Source of the DNA: Oceanospirillum sp048265165
GTDB taxonomy: Bacteria; Pseudomonadota; Gammaproteobacteria; Pseudomonadales; Halomonadaceae
NCBI RefSeq assembly: GCF_048265165.1
Contig: NZ_JBLXCD010000001.1
Coordinates: 764,184 to 828,183, forward strand
Length of the DNA stretch: 64,000 nt
Direction of reading: 5' to 3'
Below are positions 18,801 to 27,358 of the stretch, one piece after another. Numbering within the stretch: position 1 is the stretch's first letter; every line of letters begins with the position of its first letter. Made by a program: the position numbers and the translations under genes. The notes beneath the pieces were generated by a model. That model was not told where the DNA came from and did no database searches. It saw only the letters and a list, made by a program, of their open reading frames with translations.

Positions 18801-19389
18801 CAGTCATGACCAGACCAATAACCAAAAGTGTGATAGTACGATGACTCTGATCTGTAGACTCTTGGGTCTTTATCGCCACCAGCTCTTCGAGGCGCTGCTG
18901 ATAGTGCCACATTCCACGGTCAAGATTACGCCCTGGAGTGATATCGTGAATCACAGATAGCAACAACTGCTGCCCATTTCTTTCATAGGGATGTGAGTAA
19001 ACCTCAACAGTACGGATCTCTCCATCTGCCAATTGATGACGAAAGATAAAATAGTTCCTGCCCTCGGCAGAAGCCGCACGACGCTCTTCAAACACCTGCT
19101 CAGGATCAAAGGTGTTAATGTCCTGGATGCTCATTCTCTGCAGTGTTTCACGGCTATAACCATAGAAATCAGCCGCTGCCTGATTCACCTCAATGATCTC
19201 TCCATCGGAGGGTTTAATCCAAAGCAGAGGAATATCCTGAGTTTCAAAGACATGGTCGAAATTCACAGCAAACACAGGTTGAGACAACCAGAATATCCCA
19301 CACAAAAAGACAGAGGCATATAAGCCAGAAACTTTCTTCAGATAACAGGAGAGTTCGATCTTGAGCTTTTTAAAAGCACTTGGATTCAA
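15805..19389 (-). CDS. Hybrid histidine kinase with three receivers and a GGDEF output
   Basis: 1194 residues. An N-terminal membrane segment (about 22-42), a PAS domain predicted to be periplasmic (about 45-150), a second membrane segment (185-207) and a cytoplasmic PAS (215-335) precede HisKA (SHEIRTPLNAIIG, His366) and HATPase. Three receivers follow (phospho-Asp in LILMDWDMPRMNG, LILMDIQMPVMDG and LVLLDIMMPDIDG). The C-terminus is a GGDEF domain with FARYGGEEFIAILP and an intact I-site RPGD, so it is an active-type, feedback-controlled diguanylate cyclase. Its start lies 12 bases after the stop of another hybrid kinase, so the pair is an operon and a likely phosphorelay ending in c-di-GMP. 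Confidence 0.88.
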   Translation of the reverse strand: MNPSAFKKLKIELSCYLKKVSGLYASVFLCGIFWLSQPVFAVNFDHVFETQDIPLLWIKPSDGEIIEVNQAAADFYGYSRETLQRMSIQDINTFDPEQVFEERRAASAEGRNYFIFRHQLADGEIRTVEVYSHPYERNGQQLLLSVIHDITPGRNLDRGMWHYQQRLEELVAIKTQESTDQSHRTITLLVIGLVMTGGAVLTLIFVMRKRRSAEQESQRFQAIADNAIYGNIISDFDGKVIYVNPFFAEVHGYKAEDVVGQLTSQFHTEEQMEQVNELMADLKEYGHIPPREIWHQHCDGYTFPMLMSSSVMEGRDGQPVYIATAALDLTEQYRERQKTEKNLIEARENAEQANQAKSDFLANMSHEIRTPLNAIIGLSESQLTSPDLSEEVHRHLQQIHSSGQLLLGIVNDLLDFSEIEAGKVNILSEPFNLQQILEQLSTLFGLASSKKGLELVLNLPANIPHRYQGDSLRLTQVLTNLMANAVKFTDQGLVELEVTVLDEKIDSALLRFSLKDTGIGLTQEQQAHLFQAFSQADNSITRRHGGTGLGLIISQKLVFLMGSEQGIELETTPGEGSCFYFDLELPFSPVTEDQHLPMLCTTHPSQALIVDDQPIARQVLREMLQSWGFEVTEAEDGDIAVQRVEQALSDNCLYDLILMDWDMPRMNGLVALQSIQDLLHQNGHSENLPAMLMVSAYERSEIDLECVENVLYLPKPVHQSSLYEALGVLQARLAPALNVSQSQCFRQQKILVVEDNLINQQVVQAQLEQMNLQVVVADNGRLGIEAARREVFDLILMDIQMPVMDGYRTTREIRQFNKEIPIIALTAAALIEDREKALQAGMNDHLGKPFTKHQLFDHLEPWLETEEGGRAARSGEHVQKPATSNQNSDPAILAELNQKQTVLIVDDVPANVKVLASLLKDEYVVQVANSGQKALSITQGDHPPDLVLLDIMMPDIDGYDVCRQLKANPRTSRIPIVFISALDEVSDEAKGLQLGAVDYIAKPYHPDIVKARVRSHMILKQKSDMLEDMSNIDGLTQVANRRYLDTKLSTEIRRLQRSHKPLGLVMLDIDHFKSFNDNYGHGKGDECLVKVATVLRRVVNRPGDLFARYGGEEFIAILPETDLAGVRQIAEEMRKAVESMAVAHEFSPVADVVTASLGGFSKCITNESAEMLLAQVDQALYLAKNQGRNQVVMV

Positions 19390-19400
19390 AACAGTTTTCC

Positions 19401-22400
19401 TTAAGACGCTGATTCAAGTTTGTTGAGCAGTCGCTGCAGGGCAGATGCTGCCTGCTCAAAGTCAAACTGATCCAACGCTTGTGTAACCGTTTTCCAGAGT
19501 GCATCAGCATCTGTGTCTACCTTGCTATTATTGTTCAACGCACCAGTAATCTCTTCGAGTTCGCTCTCATCAATAAACTGGCTATTACGAATCTCTGCCA
19601 TCAAAACCTGCAAACGGGCACGAATGCTGACGTCTGATGCACCAGACATCCCCTCTCCTGAGACGGTTACCGGAAGAGGCGGAGTTGAATTCTGAGCGAG
19701 TAACCAGGTGTGCACTTCTGTATAGGACTGCTCCAAAAGCTTTCGGAACATCTGCAATTGCCCCGGTTCAGGAGGGTGGTTGAGTTTTAGTTTCCGATCA
19801 AGATTCGCTGCCGCCTCAGCCAACGGCCGCATACAAAGATTGCCCGCTACACCTTTAATACTGTGGGTCACACGATGAGCTGTCAGAAACTCCTCAGAGG
19901 AGCTTTCTTCAGATAGCTGCTCCATCAGGGATACATCCTTCATATATTCATCTGAAAGCTGGCGGATAAATTCCTGTAGAATTTTCTGATAGATCAGGTA
20001 TTGCCCCCCTACCATCGCAATCCCCTCCGCCGGATCAAATAAAGCAATATCACCAGAAACAGCTGGAGGTAACGATCCTTCTTCTGTAGGAACGGAAGCA
20101 GACGTAGCAGATAACACCACCTCTGACAGGTCATCGGGACCACGATCCAGAGCCTGAAGCCAGTGACTCAGCATATGGAAAAGAGCATAGGTTTCAATCG
20201 GTTTCGTCAGGTGGCCATTCATACCTGCATCAGCCGCACGCTGCTGATCCTCAGCCATTGCTGCGGCTGTCAGAGCAATAACAGGTAGTTTATTGCCCTG
20301 CGCACGAAGCCTGCGGGTTGCTGTATAACCATCCATGACTGGCATTTGTATATCCATCAATACCAGATCAAATGTTTGTTTTCCAAGTAAATCCAGTGCT
20401 TGCTGGCCATTTTCCGCAAGAGTCACGTCTAAACCTAGCTGTTTAAGCTGGGACTGAGTAATTTCCTGGTTAATCAGATTATCTTCCACCAGGAGAATAT
20501 GCCCTGTCAGGCTGCCAACAACATCTTCATCCTGCGGCTGAAGAGCCAGAAACTCCTTCTCCTGCGCGGGTGAACAAGGGGAAAGCGGCAACTCAAAGCT
20601 AAAGCAAGCCCCTTTACCAAGCTCACTTTCAAGTGTAATTCCCTGGCCCTGCATAGCCTCAACCAAACGCTGACTGATCACCAGCCCCAGCCCTGATCCG
20701 CCATGCTTGCGGGCTATTGAAGTATCCGCCTGACTGAAGGCATTAAACAATTTCTCTTTTTGCGCCGTAGTAATACCTATACCTGTATCCCGAATATCGA
20801 AGTGCAGCCATTGCTGGCCCTCTTTATCCTGCGGTCTGTCCTTACAAAGAGCGACAGTTAAACGTACCTGCCCTTTTTCAGTAAATTTAATCGCATTGCC
20901 CAGCAGGTTCGTCAGTACCTGACGAATACGCAACTCATCGCCCATATAGACAAGAGCCAGCTCCGGCGCGCTATCAAAAACAAGCTCTAACTGCTTTTTA
21001 TCGGCTTCCAAAGCAAACAAGCTGCGCAGATTATCCAGCAGACCGTCAATAAAAAAAGGCTGGGACTCAATGCCCAACTTGCCGGATTCGATTTTGGAGT
21101 AGTCCAGAATGTCGTTGAGAATACCCAACAACAACCTGCCTGAGTGGTGGATCTTGTGGAGGCGTTCATGCAGTACTTCGAGCCTATGCTCACCGATACT
21201 GATCTGGCTTAAGCCGATAATGCCGCTCATAGGCGTTCGGATCTCATGGCTCATATTCGCCAGAAACTCTGACTTAGCGCGACTGGCATCATCAGCCATC
21301 TTTCTGGCTGCTTCCAGAGCGAATTCCTGAGTCTTACGCTCGGTAATATCATAAATGTAGCCATTCCAGATAACGGAGCCATCACTCATATGACTGGGAA
21401 TTGCACGCCCCTCAATCCAGCGCAAACCCTTTATAGGGTGATCATAGCGATATTGTTCTTCCCAGACCTCCAGGCTTTCCTTGGAGGCTTCGATACTGCT
21501 GCCGATACGTTCAATGTCATCACGATGTATACGATCCAGTATGGCTGCTACATCACGTTTAAGCTCTTGCGAACTGAAGCCATAGACATCTTTACAGCCT
21601 CGGGTAGCAAAAGGAAAACTGACGTCACCCTCGGCATCAATGCGATATTGATAAAGCATGCCTGGTGCGTTATCAGCCAGGAGGCTGAGCTTCTCTTTTA
21701 GCTCAATCTCCTCTGTAATATCCGTATGGCTACCAATAACCCGAAGAGGATTTCCCTGAGCATCACGACTGAATACTTTTCCGATATCACGGATCCATTT
21801 ATAGCGACCACCCTTGCACAAAACCCGGTGAGTATTGTCATATATTGAGGTTTCACCTTTCAGGTGAGCATCCACATCCCGATATGTGCGCTCAAGGTCA
21901 TCCGGGTGAATACGGGTTTGCCATTCGTTAATAGTGTCGCCAATTTCATGCTCTTCGAAACCCAGCATCGACTTCCAGACTGGTGAATAATAGACTTTAC
22001 CCGTCTGAGCATTCCAATCCCAAACGCCCTGCCCTGTTCCTTCAAGAACAGCCCTCCAGCGTTGCTCATTGTCACTCAGTTCCTGCAGCATTACCTGTTG
22101 ATGCCGCTCTTCCTTCATAACATCGTAAACCTTAGCGATGATCTCCCGTTGATGAATCAATCCGGTTATACGGTGTTCCTGGTCTGAAATAGCCAAACGC
22201 TTCAGATGTGAATTACAGAAGGAAACCAGTACATCCTGGACCAGGCAATCCCCGGAAATATGGGTCACGGGAGATGTCATAAAATCACTGACAGGCCGTT
22301 GCCACTGACCGTCACCAAGGCTAAGAATGGGAAGAATATCACTGTGGCTAACAATACCCACAACGTCCATCTGCTGACAGACCAAAACGGAGCTATGGCC

Positions 22401-22880
22401 TGCTGTCTGCATTTTCAAAACGGCCTGTTTAAGGGTGGTCCCAATGTCAACCTGCACATAGTCATTGCTGGCTGGCAGCTCCGTGATCAGGCTTTTAATG
22501 TCAGGGGCATACCGTTTCATATAATGGATAATGTTGGCACTGGTGATAACCCCCAGCAGTGAATCGCCATCAACCACACATAAAAGTTCAGATCGGGCAC
22601 GGCTATATGTCACAGCCCCTTCTGCAAGCACTTGGTTTCTTTGCAGACACTCAGCCATTGGCAAGCCGATATCGCGAAGCGGCGTTGTAAAGTCCAGTCC
22701 GGCAAAGCGTAAACTGATCAGAATATGTGTACTCATCACCCTCAGCCCAGCCTCCCCCATAATAACAAGGGCGTGCTTAGCCTCCCGGGCCATCAGCTCA
22801 AGGCCATCATCCACTGAATGGGTATCATCAAGAAGCGCTACATCAGTATTAGCAATTTCGGATACGGGGGTAAAAAACAT
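19401..22880 (-). CDS. CBS-PAS hybrid histidine kinase with HPt domain
   Basis: 1159 residues from the start at 22880, chosen for its AAGGA site; a start 11 codons earlier lacks one. No membrane segment is visible. Four CBS motifs (two Bateman modules, about 1-260) precede two PAS/PAC modules (about 270-530), HisKA (FLANMSHEIRTPMSG), HATPase (VTLxN-type box LLGNAIKFTEKG, DTGIGI, GSGLGLVIS), a receiver (LVLMDIQMPVMDG) and an HPt domain with His in AHRVTHSIKGVAGNL, then an unassigned tail of about 90 residues. CBS domains usually bind adenine nucleotides, so energy charge may be sensed. The downstream hybrid kinase-DGC is the likely phosphotransfer partner. Confidence 0.87.
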   Translation of the reverse strand: MFFTPVSEIANTDVALLDDTHSVDDGLELMAREAKHALVIMGEAGLRVMSTHILISLRFAGLDFTTPLRDIGLPMAECLQRNQVLAEGAVTYSRARSELLCVVDGDSLLGVITSANIIHYMKRYAPDIKSLITELPASNDYVQVDIGTTLKQAVLKMQTAGHSSVLVCQQMDVVGIVSHSDILPILSLGDGQWQRPVSDFMTSPVTHISGDCLVQDVLVSFCNSHLKRLAISDQEHRITGLIHQREIIAKVYDVMKEERHQQVMLQELSDNEQRWRAVLEGTGQGVWDWNAQTGKVYYSPVWKSMLGFEEHEIGDTINEWQTRIHPDDLERTYRDVDAHLKGETSIYDNTHRVLCKGGRYKWIRDIGKVFSRDAQGNPLRVIGSHTDITEEIELKEKLSLLADNAPGMLYQYRIDAEGDVSFPFATRGCKDVYGFSSQELKRDVAAILDRIHRDDIERIGSSIEASKESLEVWEEQYRYDHPIKGLRWIEGRAIPSHMSDGSVIWNGYIYDITERKTQEFALEAARKMADDASRAKSEFLANMSHEIRTPMSGIIGLSQISIGEHRLEVLHERLHKIHHSGRLLLGILNDILDYSKIESGKLGIESQPFFIDGLLDNLRSLFALEADKKQLELVFDSAPELALVYMGDELRIRQVLTNLLGNAIKFTEKGQVRLTVALCKDRPQDKEGQQWLHFDIRDTGIGITTAQKEKLFNAFSQADTSIARKHGGSGLGLVISQRLVEAMQGQGITLESELGKGACFSFELPLSPCSPAQEKEFLALQPQDEDVVGSLTGHILLVEDNLINQEITQSQLKQLGLDVTLAENGQQALDLLGKQTFDLVLMDIQMPVMDGYTATRRLRAQGNKLPVIALTAAAMAEDQQRAADAGMNGHLTKPIETYALFHMLSHWLQALDRGPDDLSEVVLSATSASVPTEEGSLPPAVSGDIALFDPAEGIAMVGGQYLIYQKILQEFIRQLSDEYMKDVSLMEQLSEESSSEEFLTAHRVTHSIKGVAGNLCMRPLAEAAANLDRKLKLNHPPEPGQLQMFRKLLEQSYTEVHTWLLAQNSTPPLPVTVSGEGMSGASDVSIRARLQVLMAEIRNSQFIDESELEEITGALNNNSKVDTDADALWKTVTQALDQFDFEQAASALQRLLNKLESAS

Positions 22881-23021
22881 CTCAATCCTTACAAGCTGGC
22901 TCAAAACCAACATTGGCTAAACTGCACCAAACACTAAGTAATTATACACGCCATTTAAATAAGTCCAGATAATCCTTAGTCTTGAGGTTTATCAGATAAC
23001 CTGTATCTTACTTAAAATAAA

Positions 23022-23050
23022 AAAAGCCGGGATATAACATCCCAGCTTTT
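23022..23050 (-). terminator. Intrinsic terminator downstream of the chemoreceptor gene
   Basis: Stem AAAAGCCGGGAT / ATCCCAGCTTTT (one mismatch) with a 5-base loop, followed by T-rich sequence on the minus strand, about 90 bases after the chemoreceptor stop. Confidence 0.7.
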
Positions 23051-23138
23051 AAAATAGCCTATATGCGCGCCACTGTTTCTGCCAATAAAACCAGCATCTT
23101 ACTTTGCCCTATAAACCGACGGCGCTGTATTTAGCGGC

Positions 23139-24809
23139 TTAATCGGGAAGATATCCAACACGGAATCCCCCCCAGTGCCGTCCATTAACAAAAACAGGCA
23201 CAGAAAGATCGTGCAATACCTCTCCGGTGTCTCGCTTGTAAGTTTGCAGTAGCAGCTTTTCCTGATGCTGCCCTCCACGCAAACCGGTTTTATCATTGAA
23301 AATACGTTTACTGCGACTTTTCACCAGATCAATCTCAGGGTCACCACTCTCTTTGTGGGCATACTGGTTGTTATGGGTAGATACATAACCATGATCATCA
23401 ATCATAATAGAGTATGCAAAGCTATTGCTGTTCAGTACATCTTCCTGAATCGCAGGCAACACTCGATCTGTAAACTGATCAAACCGGGTACTGTATTTCT
23501 GAGGATTGGTTCCGGGAATGGGCTGGTAATTACGATCAAACAGGTCATCCATAGAGAGTGCTCCGTCCGCCACAGCCTTTTCAAAAGCCTGTTGAACGCG
23601 CTCCGCAGCCTGTCGGCAAACGGCATAGGATTCACGGTGTTTGCCGGTAGCCGCCTGACGTGCCAGCTCAGCAGTAATTGTTTCAGCTCCCTGCATCAGG
23701 CTTTCGGCCTGCACCGTCAGCTCGTGCATCTGGTCGTTACCTTCCGTCACTTCCTCTTTTAGTGACGAGATAGAGTGGGAGATATCTTCAATATGCTCGT
23801 GGCTATGTACAACAGCCTCAGCAATACTACTGATCTGATGCTCAACCTCATCAAACTGATTTGCCATATCGCCCAACCGATTGCCCACTGTTTCAACTTT
23901 CTCTGAACCGAAGTTGATACGCGATACCAGATCTTCAATTGTTGTCACAACCTCCTGAGTACTGCTCTGAATCTCCTGCACAATATCCGCAACCTGTTGC
24001 GTCGAATCCGATGTCCGACTGGCCAAACTGCGAACTTCATCGGCCACCACAGCGAAACCCCGCCCATGTTCACCGGCACGGGCAGCTTCAATAGCAGCAT
24101 TCAGCGCCAGAAGATTAGTCTGTTCCGCAATACCTTCGATCACCCGGGTGACATCCTGAATCATATCGGACTTTTCATTCAGCTGATTGATCAGGCCCAA
24201 AGTGTGATCTGTTCGTGAACTGATATCCCGCATCTGGCTGATCGCTTCCTGCAGCTCATCACGACCGGTAAAACTATACTCTTTCGCCTGTGTTGCCAGG
24301 TCCGTTACGCTGCTGGCATTCACTGAAACCTGCTGCATGGTTACGGTGATGGACTCAACACGGGCCGCAACTTTTTCCACCTCTTGCTGCTGAACATCAA
24401 GGCGCCGATCCATTTGGTCCGCCAAATGAGAAACCTCTGCCGTAGCAATAGCTGTTTTACTCGCCGTGCCATCCAGACCATCGGCCATTTGACGTAATCT
24501 GGCAAAGCCATCAATAAAGCGACCAACAGACGTCTCTGACATATTCTGCTGATACAGTGTCTCCCGTGCTTTCAGCAAATCATCTGTTGTGACACTTTCC
24601 TTTTTCAGGAGCTCACCTAGTACAGGGTTAGAGCCACCCACACCATTTTTAGCCAGCAGAGGTAATAAAATGGGTAAAGCAGATGCCGCCAGCAACCCTA
24701 CCCCTAGACCAGTAGGTAAAAGCTCTGTTGTCAAAGCGAACAAAACACCACCAAAAACCGGAACACCCGTAATAACCTGTCTTATTTTATAATTAGCCGT
24801 TGGACTCAT
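23139..24809 (-). CDS. Methyl-accepting chemotaxis protein with C-terminal sensor-like domain
   Basis: 556 residues. Two short hydrophobic segments at the N-terminus (about 14-30 and 33-52) have almost no loop between them, so there is no periplasmic sensor. A cytoplasmic MCP signalling domain follows, with the conserved tip EGIAEQTNLLALNAAIEAAR near residues 224-243. About 140 residues beyond it form a separate C-terminal domain (420-556: YSIMIDDHGYVSTHNNQ, LQTYKRDTGEVLHDLS, HWGGFRVGY), a Cache/PAS-like fold seen at the end of some gammaproteobacterial receptors. No HAMP domain was seen. It should pass a cytoplasmic or membrane-proximal signal to CheA/CheW; the ligand is unknown. Confidence 0.87.
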   Translation of the reverse strand: MSPTANYKIRQVITGVPVFGGVLFALTTELLPTGLGVGLLAASALPILLPLLAKNGVGGSNPVLGELLKKESVTTDDLLKARETLYQQNMSETSVGRFIDGFARLRQMADGLDGTASKTAIATAEVSHLADQMDRRLDVQQQEVEKVAARVESITVTMQQVSVNASSVTDLATQAKEYSFTGRDELQEAISQMRDISSRTDHTLGLINQLNEKSDMIQDVTRVIEGIAEQTNLLALNAAIEAARAGEHGRGFAVVADEVRSLASRTSDSTQQVADIVQEIQSSTQEVVTTIEDLVSRINFGSEKVETVGNRLGDMANQFDEVEHQISSIAEAVVHSHEHIEDISHSISSLKEEVTEGNDQMHELTVQAESLMQGAETITAELARQAATGKHRESYAVCRQAAERVQQAFEKAVADGALSMDDLFDRNYQPIPGTNPQKYSTRFDQFTDRVLPAIQEDVLNSNSFAYSIMIDDHGYVSTHNNQYAHKESGDPEIDLVKSRSKRIFNDKTGLRGGQHQEKLLLQTYKRDTGEVLHDLSVPVFVNGRHWGGFRVGYLPD

Positions 24810-25050
24810 ACGAAAATCAGCTCCACCCTGCCAGCACAGGAACTTGTTGTTGTTTTAATTGTTTTTTGCGGTTTTTATTATTTTTAGCACTTCATAATAA
24901 TGCCTAGAGCTGTACCTACACGCCCTACTTTAGTCCAAAAAAACCATCAGATAGCGCTAAATAACAGCAATATCCACTATTTTTCCTAGCTGCAACGCAC
25001 AATATTTATGGCCGCCACTAGGGTTTCCACTGGGTTTATAACATTAAGAA

Positions 25051-25079
25051 ACAAAAAAACCGTCTGGATCAGACGGTTT
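25051..25079 (-). terminator. Intrinsic terminator of msrB
   Basis: Perfect stem AAACCGTCTG / CAGACGGTTT with loop GAT, followed on the minus strand by seven T, 28 bases after the msrB stop. Confidence 0.85.
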
Positions 25080-25106
25080 ATAGAGAAGGAATCATCGCTA
25101 TCGAAA

Positions 25107-25592
25107 TCAGGCTGGCACAAATCGTAATGCGACACCATTATTACACCAGCGCTGACCTGTAGGCTTGGGGCCATCATTGAATACATGCCCCTGATGACCG
25201 CCACATCGAACGCAGTGGTATTCAGTTCTTGGGTAGATCAGCTTGAAATCTGTTTTAGTTTCAATATGACCATCGACTACAGTGAAGAAGCTGGGCCAGC
25301 CGGTGCCGCTGTCATACTTCATTTCAGAGGTGAACATCAGTAAATCGCAACCCGCACAGCGGTATTCACCCTTACGTTTTTCATCATTCAGCGGACTGGT
25401 AAATGCCCGCTCCGTCCCTTCCTCCCGTAGCACATAAAACTGCTGGCCATTAAGGCGTCCCTTCCACTCTTCAGGGCTTAAATTAAGGGGGGTAATATCA
25501 TGATTTGGCTTATTACTGGCCTCAACCGCAGGTACAAAACTAAGTGCGGCGGGAAATCCAAGCAATGCCTGCAAAAAAGTACGACGTTTCAT
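25107..25592 (-). CDS. msrB: Peptide-methionine (R)-S-oxide reductase, exported by Tat
   Basis: 161 residues. The first 25 residues (MKRRTFLQALLGFPAALSF) carry a twin-arginine RRTFL motif and a hydrophobic stretch, a likely Tat signal. The MsrB domain (about 35-161) shows both zinc CxxC pairs (CAGC, CVRC), the GTGWPSF motif, HVFNDGPKPTGQRWC with the catalytic Cys, and ALRF. The enzyme reduces the R-epimer of methionine sulfoxide; the signal places it in the periplasm, where it would repair exported proteins. It is monocistronic with its own terminator. The two zinc pairs fit Tat export of a folded metalloprotein. Confidence 0.88.
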   Translation of the reverse strand: MKRRTFLQALLGFPAALSFVPAVEASNKPNHDITPLNLSPEEWKGRLNGQQFYVLREEGTERAFTSPLNDEKRKGEYRCAGCDLLMFTSEMKYDSGTGWPSFFTVVDGHIETKTDFKLIYPRTEYHCVRCGGHQGHVFNDGPKPTGQRWCNNGVALRFVPA

Positions 25593-25683
25593 CGGGTGCT
25601 CCTGACGCTTGGGCGAACATAAATGCTTTAGAAGCTATACGCAAAACAAGCCCTGAATAGATTCAATGACACGCCAGAATATT

Positions 25684-27120
25684 TTAAGACACCGTTTTTT
25701 TCCAAAACCCCTGACTACCACCGGCCTGCTCAGGATCAAACCAGTTGAGAGCCCCGTGTAGCGAAACAACCTCCCCCACAATAATCAATGATGGTGGCTC
25801 GACATTTTTATCGGCAATGTGCTCCGCCAGCGTCCCTAAGGTGGCAATATAGTTTTTCTGGTTGCGGGTCGTACCCTGCTGAATAAGGGCTGCCGGCGTA
25901 TCAGCACTGCGTCCGTGGGCGATCAGCTGACGGGTGATTTCCGGCAGGCCTACCAGTCCCATATAGAAAACCAACGTTTGTGCTGGCGTCGCCAATTCAT
26001 CCCATGGCAGATTGCTACTACCATCTTTTAAATGACCCGTAACAAAACGTACCGACTGGGCATGATCTCTATGGGTCAGGGGAATACCGGCATAAGCGGC
26101 ACAGCCCGATGCGGCAGTAATACCGGGGACCACCTGAAACGGAACACGGTACTGACTCAGGGTTTCAATCTCTTCCCCGCCCCGGCCAAAAATAAAAGGA
26201 TCGCCACCTTTAAGGCGTAGCACCCGCTTACCCTGTAACGCCAGGTCAACCAGAAGCTGGTTAATATCTCCCTGAGGCACAGCATGATCTGAGCGAGCTT
26301 TACCCACATAAATTCGCTCGGCATCACTGCGGCAGAGATCAACGATTTCAGGGGCAACCAAGCGGTCATACAGCACCACATCTGCCTGCTGAATCAGGCG
26401 TACCGCTCTAAGGGTCAGCAGCTCAGGATCGCCAGGGCCGCCTCCAACCAGATACACCTCCCCTGTCACGGTATCAGGGTTTTGCTCGGCCGCTGTCAGG
26501 TTATTTTCCAGCAACTGCCCAGCCTGACCCTCGCGCCCTGACAACATCAGCTCCCCAACAGCTCCTTCCAGTTGTTGCGACCAGAAGCGCTCGCGCAGCT
26601 TGAGCGTCGGGAACAGATCTTTGACCCGATCCATTCCCTGATGCACCAATCCGGCCAGACGACCAAAAGAGCGTGGAATCAGGGACTCAAGACGAGCTTT
26701 CATAATACGGGCCAGCACAGGGGCTTCACCGGTAGAGCCCACGGCAATCAACACAGGATGCCGATCAATCAGATAAGGCAGGGATACGTTAGACCACTCC
26801 GGATGGGCGGCTACATTCACCAGCCTTCCCTTCGCTTTAAGTTCTAACGCCTGCTGCTGTAATCCATCACCTGCACTTTCTGCCAGAATGACTAACGGGT
26901 AAAGCTCGGCATTAGTAAGCGCCTGCTCAACGCTAATTTCAGCGACATCATGTGCTTGCATTAGCTGCTGCAACCCCTGACTCAGCGGCTGAGAAGCGGC
27001 TACTGCAACCTTAGCACCAGCACGCAACAACGCCTGCAACTTGCGACGGGCTGTATCATCGTGACCAATAACAACCGCACCGAACTCATCGGTATTCGCC
27101 ATTAGGGGAAGCATTTTCAT
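25684..27120 (-). CDS. cysG: Siroheme synthase CysG, N-terminal module degenerate
   Basis: 478 residues with CysG layout: an N-terminal precorrin-2 dehydrogenase/ferrochelatase-like domain (1-210) and a C-terminal uroporphyrinogen-III C-methyltransferase domain (about 215-460: VYLVGGGPGDPELLTLRAV, RLKGGDPFIFGRGGEE, PGITAASGCAAYAGIPLTHR). The methyltransferase half looks intact. The N-terminal half does not: the NAD-binding GGGxxA motif reads GHDDTA (19-24), and the catalytic aspartate of NVVDAP is an alanine (NVAAHP, Ala105). The DRHPVLIAVGSTGEAPVLAR helix region is kept, so the fold probably survives. The protein may act only as the methyltransferase, making precorrin-2. It follows serS, as in Pseudomonas, but a terminator separates them. 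Confidence 0.85.
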   Translation of the reverse strand: MKMLPLMANTDEFGAVVIGHDDTARRKLQALLRAGAKVAVAASQPLSQGLQQLMQAHDVAEISVEQALTNAELYPLVILAESAGDGLQQQALELKAKGRLVNVAAHPEWSNVSLPYLIDRHPVLIAVGSTGEAPVLARIMKARLESLIPRSFGRLAGLVHQGMDRVKDLFPTLKLRERFWSQQLEGAVGELMLSGREGQAGQLLENNLTAAEQNPDTVTGEVYLVGGGPGDPELLTLRAVRLIQQADVVLYDRLVAPEIVDLCRSDAERIYVGKARSDHAVPQGDINQLLVDLALQGKRVLRLKGGDPFIFGRGGEEIETLSQYRVPFQVVPGITAASGCAAYAGIPLTHRDHAQSVRFVTGHLKDGSSNLPWDELATPAQTLVFYMGLVGLPEITRQLIAHGRSADTPAALIQQGTTRNQKNYIATLGTLAEHIADKNVEPPSLIIVGEVVSLHGALNWFDPEQAGGSQGFWKKTVS

Positions 27121-27262
27121 AAGCAGATCTCTTATACAGGGGCTACTGGGCCGATCAGGGCTCGATTAAGAAAGGGCAAGACCATTCTTATATAACCAAA
27201 TCAAAGATACAAGAAATCTTTTATAACCATTTTAGAGCGACAGTACCGATAAATGCACCAAA

Positions 27263-27282
27263 ATTGTTCAGAACAGAACAAT
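27263..27282. promoter_or_regulatory. Dyad upstream of cysG
   Basis: Perfect inverted repeat ATTGTTC-AGAACA-GAACAAT in the 238-base serS-cysG intergenic region, about 145 bases upstream of cysG. It could be an operator; the binding protein is unknown. Confidence 0.35.
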
Positions 27283-27299
27283 GCAACCTGACAGACATA

Positions 27300-27327
27300 A
27301 AAAAAGCCTGTGCTTTTCAGCACAGGC
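27300..27327 (-). terminator. Intrinsic terminator of serS
   Basis: Stem GCCTGTGC / GCACAGGC with a 6-base loop, followed on the minus strand by seven T, 31 bases after the serS stop. Confidence 0.85.
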
Positions 27328-27358
27328 CATTTCTTATAGCAGATATAAAAGCAGCAGA

